Source: Arthrobacter sp. AQ5-06 (GTDB taxonomy: Bacteria; Actinomycetota; Actinomycetes; Actinomycetales; Micrococcaceae). From it: DNA of 64,000 bases. Shown piece by piece: positions 48,228 through 57,004 of the stretch. The position numbers and the translations under genes are program-made. The notes below the pieces were generated by a model, which saw only the letters and a list, made by a program, of their open reading frames with translations, was not told the origin of the DNA and did not search any database. The DNA is taken from assembly GCF_003287955.1 (NCBI RefSeq), contig NZ_QMKP01000016.1, positions 1 to 64,000 of the forward strand. The letters run 5' to 3'. The stretch's first letter is position 1. Each line of letters starts with the position of its first letter.

Positions 48228-49145
48228 GTGGCGGTTTCCCTAAGGCGTGTCCAGACCGGCCACCGGCGGCGTCGCCCCGGACTCCGGCGCCAGGCGCGGC
48301 TGCTCCCGGTAGTCCCGGCAGTGGTTCTGCTCCTAGTGTTTCTGGCCGGTCCCGTGCTGTGGGCCTTCCACGCGTCATTTACCAACGCTGCCTTGACCGG
48401 CCGCAATGCCCGCAATCCCGGCTGGATCGGGTTCGACAATTACGCCAGGCTCCTGTCCGATCCCATGCTGCCGCTCTCGCTGGGCCTGACTGTCCTGTTC
48501 GTGGGCGGCTCTGCCATCGTGGGCCAGAATCTGCTGGGGCTCACCCTCGCGGTGCTGATGCGGCGGGCCCGCCGACCGGTGGCCGCCGTCGTCGGTACTG
48601 CGGTGGTCGCTGCGTGGGTGCTGCCCGAGATCGTGGCCGCCTTCGCCGCCTACGCCTATTTCAGCCGGGACGGGACACTGAACCAGCTGCTGGGCGGGCT
48701 GGGGCTGGGGCAGACCGACTGGCTGTATTCGTTTCCGCTGGTTGCCATCCTGCTTGCCAACATCTGGCGTGGCACGGCGTTCTCGATGCTGGTCTACCGC
48801 GCAGCGCTCAGCGACATCCCCGGCGAGGTCACGGAGGCCGCGCTGATGGACGGTGCCGGTGGCTGGCAGCGGCTGGCCTTCATCACCATCCCCATGATCC
48901 GCGGCAGCATCGCCACCAACCTCATGCTCATCACCCTGCAGACACTGGCGGTGTTTACCCTCATCTGGGTCATGACAGCGGGCGGCCCCGCCAACGCCAG
49001 TACCACGCTGCCGGTGCTGGCGTACCTGGAGGCCTTCAAGTTCGGCGACATCGGCTACGGCACCGCGGTGGCGTCAGTGCTGATCCTCATTGGCCTGGTG
49101 TTCGGTGCGGCCTACGTCCGGCTCCTGCGGGAGGACAAACCATGA
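48228..49145 (+). CDS. Sugar ABC transporter permease, MalF type
   Basis: The 305-residue protein has a first helix at about 26-46 (LLPVVPAVVLLLVFLAGPVLW) and five further ones. The EAA loop is DIPGEVTEAALMDGAGGWQRLAFITIPMIRG, which contacts the ATPase. The start is GTG 3 bases after the stop of the binding protein. It overlaps the next permease by four bases. Confidence 0.92.
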   Translation: MAVSLRRVQTGHRRRRPGLRRQARLLPVVPAVVLLLVFLAGPVLWAFHASFTNAALTGRNARNPGWIGFDNYARLLSDPMLPLSLGLTVLFVGGSAIVGQNLLGLTLAVLMRRARRPVAAVVGTAVVAAWVLPEIVAAFAAYAYFSRDGTLNQLLGGLGLGQTDWLYSFPLVAILLANIWRGTAFSMLVYRAALSDIPGEVTEAALMDGAGGWQRLAFITIPMIRGSIATNLMLITLQTLAVFTLIWVMTAGGPANASTTLPVLAYLEAFKFGDIGYGTAVASVLILIGLVFGAAYVRLLREDKP

Positions 49146-50026
49146 CGACGACGGCAGGGACCTCCGCCCGGGGGCAGCTGCAGTCCGGGACGGGCGCCGT
49201 TTCCCATGCCCAACAACGTGCCCGGACGCCGGCGGACGTGTCCCTGGTCCTGATCGGTGCCTGCTTTGTCCTGCCGCTGCTCTGGCTGGTGTTTGCATCC
49301 CTTGATGCCTCCGCCGGGCACGAGGCCCGGTTCCCGGGTCAATTCTCCGTGGATAACTTTGCCGCCATCATGACGCCGGGGCTGCTGTTCCAGCCGCTCT
49401 GGAACAGCATGGTGCTGTCCGCCGGCACGGCCGCCGTGAACCTCGTGGCAGCTGTCCTGGCCGCCTACCCGCTGTCCCGGTACCAGTCCAGGTTCAACAG
49501 GCCGTTTATGTACACCATCCTGTTTGGAACCTGCCTTCCCATCACGGCCATCATGGTGCCGGTGTACGGGTTGTTTGTGCAGCTTCACCTGCTGGATTCG
49601 ATGCCCGCCACCATCTTTTTTATGGCCACCACCACGTTGCCCATGGCCATCTGGATGACCAAAAACTTTATGGACGCCGTCCCGGTGTCGCTAGAGGAAG
49701 CAGCCTGGGTGGACGGGGCGTCGGGACTAACGGCGCTGAGGACCATCGTCCTGCCCCTGATGCGGCAGGGGCTGGGCGTGGTGTTCATTTTTGTGTTCAT
49801 CCAGGCATGGGGGAACTTCTTCGTCCCGTTCGTCCTGCTCCTGTCCGAAGCCCGGCAGCCGGCGGCAGTGTCGATCTTCAGCTTCTTCGGACAGCACGGC
49901 GCAGTGGCGTACGGCCAGCTGGCCGCCTTTTCCATCCTGTATTCAGTCCCGGTGCTGGCACTCTACGTCATTGTGGCCAAGGGCGCCGGCAGCTCCTTCG
50001 CGCTCTCGGGCGCGGTGAAGGGCTAG
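49142..50026 (+). CDS. Sugar ABC transporter permease, MalG type
   Basis: The 294-residue protein starts at the ATG overlapping the MalF-type stop (ATGA). It has about six membrane helices, FDASAGHEARFPGQFSVDNFAAI-like periplasmic loop, and the EAA loop VPVSLEEAAWVDGASGLTALRTIVLPLM. No ATPase gene follows. In actinobacteria such importers use a shared ATPase (MsiK) encoded elsewhere, which is the likely case here. Confidence 0.92.
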   Translation: MTTTAGTSARGQLQSGTGAVSHAQQRARTPADVSLVLIGACFVLPLLWLVFASLDASAGHEARFPGQFSVDNFAAIMTPGLLFQPLWNSMVLSAGTAAVNLVAAVLAAYPLSRYQSRFNRPFMYTILFGTCLPITAIMVPVYGLFVQLHLLDSMPATIFFMATTTLPMAIWMTKNFMDAVPVSLEEAAWVDGASGLTALRTIVLPLMRQGLGVVFIFVFIQAWGNFFVPFVLLLSEARQPAAVSIFSFFGQHGAVAYGQLAAFSILYSVPVLALYVIVAKGAGSSFALSGAVKG

Positions 50027-50056
50027 CGGTGCGGGGCTGGTGACGCGGCCGGAGCC

Positions 50057-50254
50057 TCAGTCGATGTCCTCGATGACAGTCCCAAACGGGATGGAATCGT
50101 CCAAATGTGCCTGATGTCCGTGAGGCAGGTTGAGTACCCGCACACCGTGGGCCTGATCCGCAGCCGACTGCATCAGGATGGGCCGCACGGTGTTGATGAA
50201 ACTCTCGCTTTTTCCTGCGAGATACTCCTGATAACTGGCTGGTAGCTGGCTCAT
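50057..50254 (-). CDS. Small conserved hypothetical protein
   Basis: A 65-residue frame on the minus strand (MSQLPASYQEYLAGKSESFI, ending with DSIPFGTVIEDID) with coding-like codon use. It is convergent with the transporter operon, with a 30-base gap. It has no domain that I recognise and no membrane segment. The ATG at 50254 is preceded by purine-rich sequence, so translation is plausible. Confidence 0.6.
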   Translation of the reverse strand: MSQLPASYQEYLAGKSESFINTVRPILMQSAADQAHGVRVLNLPHGHQAHLDDSIPFGTVIEDID

Positions 50255-50409
50255 TCCACCAGAATAGACCTGACGGACCTGCCATGGGGAGGGGTCCCCA
50301 TTGCGGCCGAACCGGCATGTGGCTTGGATAGGATGGCGGGCGGAGTGCAGCCGCCGGCGGCATAATCGGCCAACCAGCCGTCAACCACCATCCATCAAGG
50401 GGAAATCCA

Positions 50410-51417
50410 TTGCTTCAGACCAGTGCGCCCGCACGTATCGACCCGGCGGAACTGGCCCGAGCACAGCAGGTGGTGGCGAACATTTCCCGCAGCTTCGATG
50501 CCAAAGTTGTGGGCCAGGCGCGGCTGCGTGAATCCCTGCTGGTGGGCCTGATGACGGGTGGGCACATCCTGCTGGAAAGCGTTCCGGGACTGGCGAAGAC
50601 CACCGCCGCCCAGACCGTGGCCGAAGCAGTGAGCGCAGAGTTCCGCCGGATCCAGTGCACGCCGGACCTGCTCCCAAGCGACATCGTGGGCACGCAGATC
50701 TACGACGCCACCAAGGGCACCTTCATCACCCAGCTGGGGCCGGTGCACGCCAACATTGTCCTGCTGGATGAGATCAACCGCTCCAGCGCCAAGACCCAGA
50801 GCGCCATGCTGGAGGCCATGCAGGAACGGCAGACCTCAATTGGGGGAGAGGAATACCGTCTGCCGTCCCCCTTCATGGTGCTGGCCACCCAGAACCCGAT
50901 CGAGCAGGAAGGCACGTACCAGCTGCCGGAGGCGCAGATGGACCGCTTTATGCTCAAGGACGTGCTGGACTACCCCACGCCGGCCGAGGAATCAGAAATC
51001 ATCCGGCGGATCGACTCCGGGGTCTTCAGCGCGGAGCAGAAGCCGGCGGCCGCTGCCTCGCTGGACGCAGTCATCGGCGTGCAGGAGCTGGTGAAGCGGA
51101 TCTACATCGACCCGGCCATCATCAACTACATCGTGGGCCTGGTGTTCGTCACCCGGAACGCCGGGCAGTACATCGACCAGCGTCTCGCCGGCTTCATCGA
51201 ATTCGGCGCCAGCCCCCGCGCCAGCATTGCCTTCAGCCAGGCCGCCCGTGCGGTGGCGCTCCTCAACGGCCGGGATCACGTGATCCCGGAGGATGTCAAG
51301 TCCCTCGCCCACCGCGTCCTGCGGCACCGCCTGATCCTGGGGTTCGACGCCGTTGCCGAGCAGGTGCCGGTGGAGTCGATCATCGACGCGGTCGTGGCCT
51401 CCGTCCAGACTCCCTGA
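50410..51417 (+). CDS. MoxR family AAA+ ATPase
   Basis: The 335-residue protein has Walker A ESVPGLAKT (57-65), Walker B IVLLDEINR (115-123), sensor 1 TQNPIEQEGTYQLPEAQMDRF, and the C-terminal lid. MoxR ATPases act as chaperones or metal inserters for partner proteins that carry VWA domains. It starts with TTG behind AAGGGG. It leads the operon of DUF58, a membrane protein, and two VWA proteins. Confidence 0.94.
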   Translation: MLQTSAPARIDPAELARAQQVVANISRSFDAKVVGQARLRESLLVGLMTGGHILLESVPGLAKTTAAQTVAEAVSAEFRRIQCTPDLLPSDIVGTQIYDATKGTFITQLGPVHANIVLLDEINRSSAKTQSAMLEAMQERQTSIGGEEYRLPSPFMVLATQNPIEQEGTYQLPEAQMDRFMLKDVLDYPTPAEESEIIRRIDSGVFSAEQKPAAAASLDAVIGVQELVKRIYIDPAIINYIVGLVFVTRNAGQYIDQRLAGFIEFGASPRASIAFSQAARAVALLNGRDHVIPEDVKSLAHRVLRHRLILGFDAVAEQVPVESIIDAVVASVQTP

Positions 51418-51424
51418 GGCTGCG

Positions 51425-52309
51425 GTGACCAGCCTCCTGAAGCGTGTGAAGTCGAAGATGGCCATCTTCGCCCACCGGAAAGCCCGCGGCATGCTCGACG
51501 GCGAATACGGTTCCGTCTTCCGCGGCCGCAGCCTCGACTTCGATGACCTGCGCGCCTATATCCCCGGGGACGACGTCCGCGACATCGACTGGAAGGCTTC
51601 CGCCCGCTTCGGCTCGCCGCTTATCAAACGGTACGTCGCCGTGAGGCGCCAGACCGTCCTGCTGATTGCCGATACCGGCCGCGGCATGGCTGCCGAGTCC
51701 CGCGACGGCGAAACCAAAAAGGACATCGCCGTGATGGCACTCGGTGTGGTGGGCTACCTGGCGCACCGGCACGGCGACGTGGTGGGTCTGGTCTGCGGCG
51801 ACGGCACCGGGACGCGCTCCATTCCGGCCAAGGCCGGTGAGCCACATCTGGAACGGCTCCTGCGCGAGGTTGACTCGGCAACCGGCCTGGACTCCGGCCC
51901 GAGCGGGATCGAGGACCAGCTGGAATACGTGGCCCGCAACGTCAAGGGCAGGTTCCTGCTGTTTGTGGTGTCCGACGAACAGGCCGCCGGCCCCGACACC
52001 GAACAGCTCCTCCGCAGGCTCCGTGCCCAGCACGAGGTCCTTTGGCTCACCATCCGGGACGCTGACCTGGCCGGGGAAGGTCACACCGGCCAGGACGCCT
52101 TCAGCGTGGCAGACTCCTCGGTGCTGCCGGCACACCTGGCAGCGTCCCCGGCAATCGCGGCGGCCTATACCAAGGCAACTGGGGAGAGAGACGCCGCCCG
52201 CCTGGCAATGCTCCGCCGCACCGGTATTACCCAAGGCCACGTGTCAGGCAGCAGCGCAGTCATGACGGAACTCTTCGCCCTCTTGGAGAGGCACCGGCGT
52301 GCAGGCTGA
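51425..52309 (+). CDS. DUF58 domain protein
   Basis: The 294-residue protein carries the DUF58 signature RGRSLDFDDLRAYIPGDDVRDIDWKASAR (about 35-63), followed by IKRYVAVRRQTVLLIADTGRGM, a VWA-like core. DUF58 proteins go with MoxR in most bacteria. It starts with GTG, 7 bases after the MoxR stop, and overlaps the next gene by 11 bases. Confidence 0.9.
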   Translation: MTSLLKRVKSKMAIFAHRKARGMLDGEYGSVFRGRSLDFDDLRAYIPGDDVRDIDWKASARFGSPLIKRYVAVRRQTVLLIADTGRGMAAESRDGETKKDIAVMALGVVGYLAHRHGDVVGLVCGDGTGTRSIPAKAGEPHLERLLREVDSATGLDSGPSGIEDQLEYVARNVKGRFLLFVVSDEQAAGPDTEQLLRRLRAQHEVLWLTIRDADLAGEGHTGQDAFSVADSSVLPAHLAASPAIAAAYTKATGERDAARLAMLRRTGITQGHVSGSSAVMTELFALLERHRRAG

Positions 52310-52769
52310 CCCGGGCATCTACGGACCCCTCCAGTACAGCCAGGCGTGGCTGTGGGCCGGGCTCGCCCTCCTGGTACTGGTCCTGGGCTGGTACGTGGTC
52401 GTTTTCCTGAGTACGCGCCAACCGAAGGTGCCGGAGCAGGCGCCCCGGTTCACGCCGCCGTCGGACCTTGCCGGCCTCAAAGAGGCCTACCTGCAAAGGA
52501 TCGAAGCCGTCACCGCCAACGCCGCCGCCGGGCTGCTGACCGCACGTGAATCGCACCAGGAACTAAGCCTCCTGGTCCGCCGGTTCGCCCGCGATGTCAC
52601 CGGCATTGACGCACCCAGGATGACCCTGGCGGAGCTGCGCGGGCAGCCGCTGCCCCCAGTGGCCGAGGCCGTCCGCAAGATCTACCCGGGCGCGTTCGGC
52701 CTGGAGCCGCTGCCGCCGGTCGCGCAATCGGCCGAGACTGCCCGCGAGGCGGTGTGGCAATGGAACTGA
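52299..52769 (+). CDS. Single-pass membrane protein of the MoxR operon (DUF4381-like)
   Basis: The 156-residue protein has one membrane helix (about 17-38, LWAGLALLVLVLGWYVVVFL) and a soluble domain with LTARESHQELSLLVRRFARDVTGID. Size and position fit DUF4381-type proteins of such operons, but similarity cannot be confirmed by eye. It overlaps both neighbours, so it is part of the operon. It starts with GTG. Confidence 0.75.
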   Translation: MQADPGIYGPLQYSQAWLWAGLALLVLVLGWYVVVFLSTRQPKVPEQAPRFTPPSDLAGLKEAYLQRIEAVTANAAAGLLTARESHQELSLLVRRFARDVTGIDAPRMTLAELRGQPLPPVAEAVRKIYPGAFGLEPLPPVAQSAETAREAVWQWN

Positions 52770-53803
52770 TGTTCTGGTGGCTGATCCCGCCGGCACTGGT
52801 CATCGCGGCCGTGGCCGGATGGCGCGCCTTCCGCCCGGACCGCCAAGCAAACGCTCGACGGCGGCCAGTGGCCAATGCGGACCGCCTCACCGCTCTGCCC
52901 GAATACCAGGCGGCCCTCCGGCGGCACCGCCGCTGGCTGGCGATAGCCGCGCTCGCGGCCATAACCCTGATGGTCTCTTCGGTGGCCGCGGCGGCGCGCC
53001 CGGTGGAGCTAACCACCATCGCGCCGGAGCAACGCAACCGGGACATCATGCTGTGCCTGGACACGTCGGGCTCGATGAACAGCGCCGACGCGGCCGTGGT
53101 GCAGGTGTTTGCCGAACTGGCGAAGAAGTTCGACGGCGAACGGATCGGCCTCACCGTCTTCGACAGCAGCGCCGTCCAGGTCTTCCCACTCACCGACGAC
53201 TACGGGTACGTCCAAGAACAGCTCACGCTGGCCAAAGACGCCTTCGACGGAAACCCCGGCAGCGCGGGATTCCTGGACGGCACCTGGAATGGCCGCGGAT
53301 CGTCGCTGATCGGCGACGGCCTGGCGTCCTGCGTCAACGGTTTCCCGGACACGGGCGCCGCGGATGCTCGCAGTGTGGAGACCGGCAGCCCTGACACTGA
53401 CAGCCCTGACTCCGGCCAGCCGCGCTCGCGGTCCATTGTCCTGGCAACGGACAACTACCTGTCCGGCGATCCCACCTTCACCCTTGAGCAGGCGGCCGCC
53501 TTGGCCAAGGAACGCGAAGTGCCGGTGTATGCCCTGAACCCCGGCGACTTCGACTATGGACCCGGCCCCGGCCAGCCCGGAGCCAGGCTGCGCACAGCGG
53601 CCGAAGCCAGCGGTGGAGCGTACTACCGGCTGGACAGCCCGGAGGCCGTTGCGGACATCGTCCGGTCCGTGCAGGAAACCGAAGCCACGGCCATGAAGGG
53701 TGCACCCCAGGCAGTGGTCTCGGACCGGCCCGAGCTGCCCCTCACGCTGGCACTCCTGTCCGGCCTGGTGCTGGCGGGCGCATCGTGGAGGCTCCGGCCA
53801 TGA
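52760..53803 (+). CDS. VWA domain membrane protein, BatA-like
   Basis: The 347-residue protein has helices near residues 3-20 and 58-78, then a VWA domain with the MIDAS motif DTSGSMNS at about 101, TVFDSSAVQVFPLT, and a C-terminal helix (LTLALLSGLVLAGASW). The extracytoplasmic VWA domain probably binds a partner through a metal ion. It is followed by a second VWA gene through an ATGA overlap. Confidence 0.9.
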   Translation: MELMFWWLIPPALVIAAVAGWRAFRPDRQANARRRPVANADRLTALPEYQAALRRHRRWLAIAALAAITLMVSSVAAAARPVELTTIAPEQRNRDIMLCLDTSGSMNSADAAVVQVFAELAKKFDGERIGLTVFDSSAVQVFPLTDDYGYVQEQLTLAKDAFDGNPGSAGFLDGTWNGRGSSLIGDGLASCVNGFPDTGAADARSVETGSPDTDSPDSGQPRSRSIVLATDNYLSGDPTFTLEQAAALAKEREVPVYALNPGDFDYGPGPGQPGARLRTAAEASGGAYYRLDSPEAVADIVRSVQETEATAMKGAPQAVVSDRPELPLTLALLSGLVLAGASWRLRP

Positions 53804-54822
53804 CACTGCAACCGATCCTGCCCTGGTGGGTTATGGTCCCGCTCATAGCCGCAGTGGTGTTCTTTCTGGGCTGGCGACTTGTCCAGGCTTCGCGGGAGTG
53901 CTCTGCCGGTATACGCCGCGACTGGCTGTTCAGGAGCGCCCTGGTGCTTCTGCTCCTGGCTGCGGCCCTCCGGCCGGGTGTTCCCGGTGGAAGTTCCCAG
54001 GCCGAAACGGCGGATATCAACGTCTTCTTCGTCGTGGATACCAGCAGCAGCATCGCTGCCGAAGACTACGGCGACAACTCGCCCCGGCTGGATGGGGTGC
54101 GACACGACATCATGGCCATCGCGAGTGAACTGGCCGGAGCCCGCTTTTCGCTCCTGACCTTCGACAGCAACGCCATTGTCCGGATGCCCCTCACCACCGA
54201 CACCACCGCATTGGACACCAGCGTGTCCGTCCTGGAGCCCCAGGTCACGGCATTTTCGAAGGGCAGCAGCGTCACGGCTGCCGGAACCTTGCTGACGGAG
54301 CGGCTGAGGGCAGCGCGGGACAGCCATCCAGAACGGCCGCGCTTGGTCTACTACCTGGGCGACGGTGAACAGACCAGCGCCAAGGCACCGGAGGCGATTA
54401 GGCTCGACGGCGGCCTGGTCGACGGTGGCGCGGTGCTCGGCTACGGCACGGCGGAAGGCGGCCGGATGAAGGAAAACACAGGACAGGGTTCCGGGCAGGA
54501 CGCTGGTGCCAGCTACGTTCAGGACCGGTCGTCCGGAACCGGCAAGGATGCGTTATCGATCATCGATGAAGGCCGGCTGCAGGGGATTGCCGGGCAGCTG
54601 GCGGTTCCCTATGTCCACCGTTCCGCCGAAGACCCGGTGGCGCCGATGATGCAGGCGGCTGATCCAGGGGACTTCGAACGGGCAACTGACGGCTATGTTG
54701 CCGGAGGGACTGAGCTGTACTGGCTCCTCTCCGCCGGAGCGTTCCTGCTGGCCCTCCGCGAAACCTTCTTGGTGCTGCGCCAGTGGCGGCGGCTCCGGCC
54801 CGGACATGGAGTTCGGACATGA
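53800..54822 (+). CDS. VWA domain membrane protein, BatB-like
   Basis: The 340-residue protein has N-terminal helices (about 10-27 and 46-60), a VWA domain with MIDAS motif DTSSSI at about 80, LLTFDSNAIVRMPLTTD, and a C-terminal helix (YWLLSAGAFLLALRETFLV). The variable loop (GRMKENTGQGSGQDAGASYV) is an insert. The start overlaps the previous stop and its own stop overlaps the next start. Confidence 0.9.
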   Translation: MTLQPILPWWVMVPLIAAVVFFLGWRLVQASRECSAGIRRDWLFRSALVLLLLAAALRPGVPGGSSQAETADINVFFVVDTSSSIAAEDYGDNSPRLDGVRHDIMAIASELAGARFSLLTFDSNAIVRMPLTTDTTALDTSVSVLEPQVTAFSKGSSVTAAGTLLTERLRAARDSHPERPRLVYYLGDGEQTSAKAPEAIRLDGGLVDGGAVLGYGTAEGGRMKENTGQGSGQDAGASYVQDRSSGTGKDALSIIDEGRLQGIAGQLAVPYVHRSAEDPVAPMMQAADPGDFERATDGYVAGGTELYWLLSAGAFLLALRETFLVLRQWRRLRPGHGVRT

Positions 54823-55607
54823 TGCGTCCAGCGCCCAAGCCGGCACTTCCCAAGCCGGCACAGCCCAAGCCGGCACAGCCCATACCGGCACCGGGCCGGC
54901 GTCAGCGCCGCCGTCGGCTGCTCGTGTGGTCTGCGCTGCCCGCGCTACTGGTCCTCTGCCTGTCCGCCAAGCTGCTCAGTGTGGGCATGCTCGCCGACAC
55001 TGCTGCCCGGTCCTTCGCGGCCGGGGACTCCGGCGCCGTGGCGGATGCTGCGGCCGGACTGCGGATCGCCAATTTCATCGAACCGCACAAGGCGCCGTTC
55101 GCCGAGGGTGACGGGCTGTTCCTCGCGGGGGACTTCGCTGCCGCCCGCCAACGCTTCGAGGAGGCACTGTCCTTGGCGGGCACGGCCGACGAGTGTGTCG
55201 TCCGGGTCAACCTGGCGCTCACCATCGAAAGCCTCGGTGACGCCCAGGCCAAAGCAGAAGATCCGACGGCGGCGGCCCGGTTCTTCGCCGAAGGCGTTGC
55301 CGTGGTGGAGGCTGCTCCGGAGGGCTGCTTCGACGCCAGCGGAGAAGCCGGCGCCGGGAAGACGCTGGAACAGGCGGGGGAGCGGCTCCAGCAAAAGGCC
55401 GATGCAGCAGCTGCGGACAACACCACACCGCAGCCGTCAGAGCAGCCTGGTGAGGACGAACCGGCTGCCGATCCGGGCCGGCAGAGCCAGCTAGAGCAGC
55501 TTAAGGACAGTGCCAAGGAAGCCCAAAGCGAGCGGAATTCCGGGCAGGAGCGGGACGAGTACCTCCGGGACGATGACTTCGGGCCGGGCGTCGACCGGCC
55601 CTGGTAA
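54819..55607 (+). CDS. Membrane-anchored TPR-like protein of the MoxR operon
   Basis: The 262-residue protein starts with a Pro-rich segment with KPALPKPAQPKPAQP repeats, then one membrane helix (about 33-55, LLVWSALPALLVLCLSAKLL). A TPR-like helical region (AAGDSGAVADAAAGLRIANF through AAARQRFEEALSLAGTADEC, about 60-180) follows, and an acidic, disordered tail. It resembles the BatC-type TPR members of MoxR-VWA operons. It is the last gene; a gap of 375 bases follows. Confidence 0.8.
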   Translation: MMRPAPKPALPKPAQPKPAQPIPAPGRRQRRRRLLVWSALPALLVLCLSAKLLSVGMLADTAARSFAAGDSGAVADAAAGLRIANFIEPHKAPFAEGDGLFLAGDFAAARQRFEEALSLAGTADECVVRVNLALTIESLGDAQAKAEDPTAAARFFAEGVAVVEAAPEGCFDASGEAGAGKTLEQAGERLQQKADAAAADNTTPQPSEQPGEDEPAADPGRQSQLEQLKDSAKEAQSERNSGQERDEYLRDDDFGPGVDRPW

Positions 55608-55982
55608 CAGGCCAATGCAACGGCGGTCCGCAGGATGCCCCGATGAATCCTTCGACCCAAACGGCGAACAAAATTCTGTACCAGAACGAAACACGCCGTA
55701 AAACTGCGTCTTAATTCGGCGGTGAACTTGAAGGAAGCCCCGCCGGCTTCTAGAGTTCTATACAAGTTACCGAGGTAACGTGTCAGCGATCCTCCGATTG
55801 TGGAGGGTGTGGGTGCCCCCATGTGGGCCTGACATTTGCTCACGGACAACTTCATTACAGGCGTAACAGTCGCGGCTGCGTCCCTGTGGAGTTTTCCGTG
55901 TTCCCAAACTCAAATTCATTCCCGGCTTCACTGTCACATTTGCTGACCGGTAGCCGGCAATGGCCCAAAGCCAAGGACGCAA
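55608..55982 (+). promoter_or_regulatory. metF upstream region with repeated ACATTTGC motif
   Basis: The 375-base gap has no gene that I can support. It holds GACATTTGCTCACGG (55831-55845), GTCACATTTGCTGACCGG (55933-55950) and, inverted and spanning the metF start, GCAAATGTCAC (55979-55989). Three copies of ACATTTGC in 160 bases suggest an operator. AAGGA at 55973-55977 is the metF ribosome site. I see no SAM or cobalamin riboswitch. The regulator is unknown. Confidence 0.45.
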
Positions 55983-56948
55983 ATGTCACCGCCAAGCCTT
56001 ATCGAAACGCATCCGAACCTCTCCGAGACCGCCCCAGTAGCGCTCTCGTACGAGCTCTTCCCGCCCCGCTCGCCGGCCGCGGCCGAGTCACTCTGGACCA
56101 CCATCCGGGAACTGGAAACCACCGAACCGGACTACGTCTCCGTCACTTACGGTGCCAGTGGCTCGAACCGGGACACCGCCGTCGAACTCATCAACAGGCT
56201 CCTGCTGGAAACCACGCTCCGGCCCCTGGCCCACCTCACCTGCGTGGGCAACACGCCGGAGGAGCTGGCGGAGATCATCGGCGACCTCCTGGACACCGGG
56301 GTCCGGGGCATCCTGGCGCTCCGGGGCGACCAGCCCAAGGACGGTGCACCGCCCGCCGCAGGGTCACTGCGGTATGCACAGGACCTGATCGAACTTATCC
56401 GCCGGGTTGAACAGCGTCGGTCGGCCCTCCTGTGCGCAGGCAAGATCGCCGTGGGCGTCGCTGCCTACCCCACCCGGCACCCGGAATCACCCAGTGAAGC
56501 CCACGACGTCGAGGTGCTGCTCGCCAAACAGCGTTCCGGCGCCGACTTTGCCATCACCCAGGTCTTCTTCCATACCGAGCAGTATGCGAACCTCGTCAGC
56601 CGCGCACGCCGGGCAGGGGTCACCATCCCCATCATCCCGGGCGTTATGCCGCTCACCAGCCTGCGCCGGGTCACGCGGCTCGGCGAGCTGACAGGCGTTG
56701 AGCCGGCACCGGAACTCCTGGCCCGCCTCGCCGCCGCGGACAGCGACGCCGAACGCCTCCGGATCGGTGTCCGGGCCACCGTGGAACTGGCCAATGCGGC
56801 CCTGGACGCAGGGGCGCCGGGCATCCACCTCTACACCTTCAACGAACACCAGAGCGCGCTGGAGGTGCTGGACAAACTGGCTCTTCCGCGCCAGTCCCGT
56901 TCAGTTGGCCGCCGCAGCGCCATCCTCCGGCGCCAGCTCGCCAGCTGA
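55983..56948 (+). CDS. metF: Methylenetetrahydrofolate reductase
   Basis: MetF reduces 5,10-methylene-THF to 5-methyl-THF, the methyl donor of methionine synthesis. The 321-residue TIM-barrel flavoprotein has SYELFPPRS (catalytic Glu), DYVSVTYGASGSNRD, HLTCVGNTPEEL, LALRGDQPKD, and PGIHLYTFNEH at the end. The length is slightly above the E. coli enzyme. It has AAGGA upstream. metE, which uses its product, starts 56 bases downstream. Confidence 0.95.
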   Translation: MSPPSLIETHPNLSETAPVALSYELFPPRSPAAAESLWTTIRELETTEPDYVSVTYGASGSNRDTAVELINRLLLETTLRPLAHLTCVGNTPEELAEIIGDLLDTGVRGILALRGDQPKDGAPPAAGSLRYAQDLIELIRRVEQRRSALLCAGKIAVGVAAYPTRHPESPSEAHDVEVLLAKQRSGADFAITQVFFHTEQYANLVSRARRAGVTIPIIPGVMPLTSLRRVTRLGELTGVEPAPELLARLAAADSDAERLRIGVRATVELANAALDAGAPGIHLYTFNEHQSALEVLDKLALPRQSRSVGRRSAILRRQLAS

Positions 56949-57004
56949 CCTTCCAACATCCGCCAGACCATTCACAGCTTCCACTAACACTCAAGGAATC
57001 TCCC

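Noticed and set aside
54838..54890. Tandem repeats of AAGCCGGCACxxCCC as a minisatellite
   Set aside because: They are in frame and encode the KPAQP repeat of the TPR-like protein, so they need no separate explanation.
55608..57004. Possible SAM or cobalamin riboswitch before metF or metE
   Set aside because: I saw no conserved SAM riboswitch core or B12-box (GCCACTG-type) in 55608-55982 or in the 56 bases before metE; only the ACATTTGC repeats stand out.
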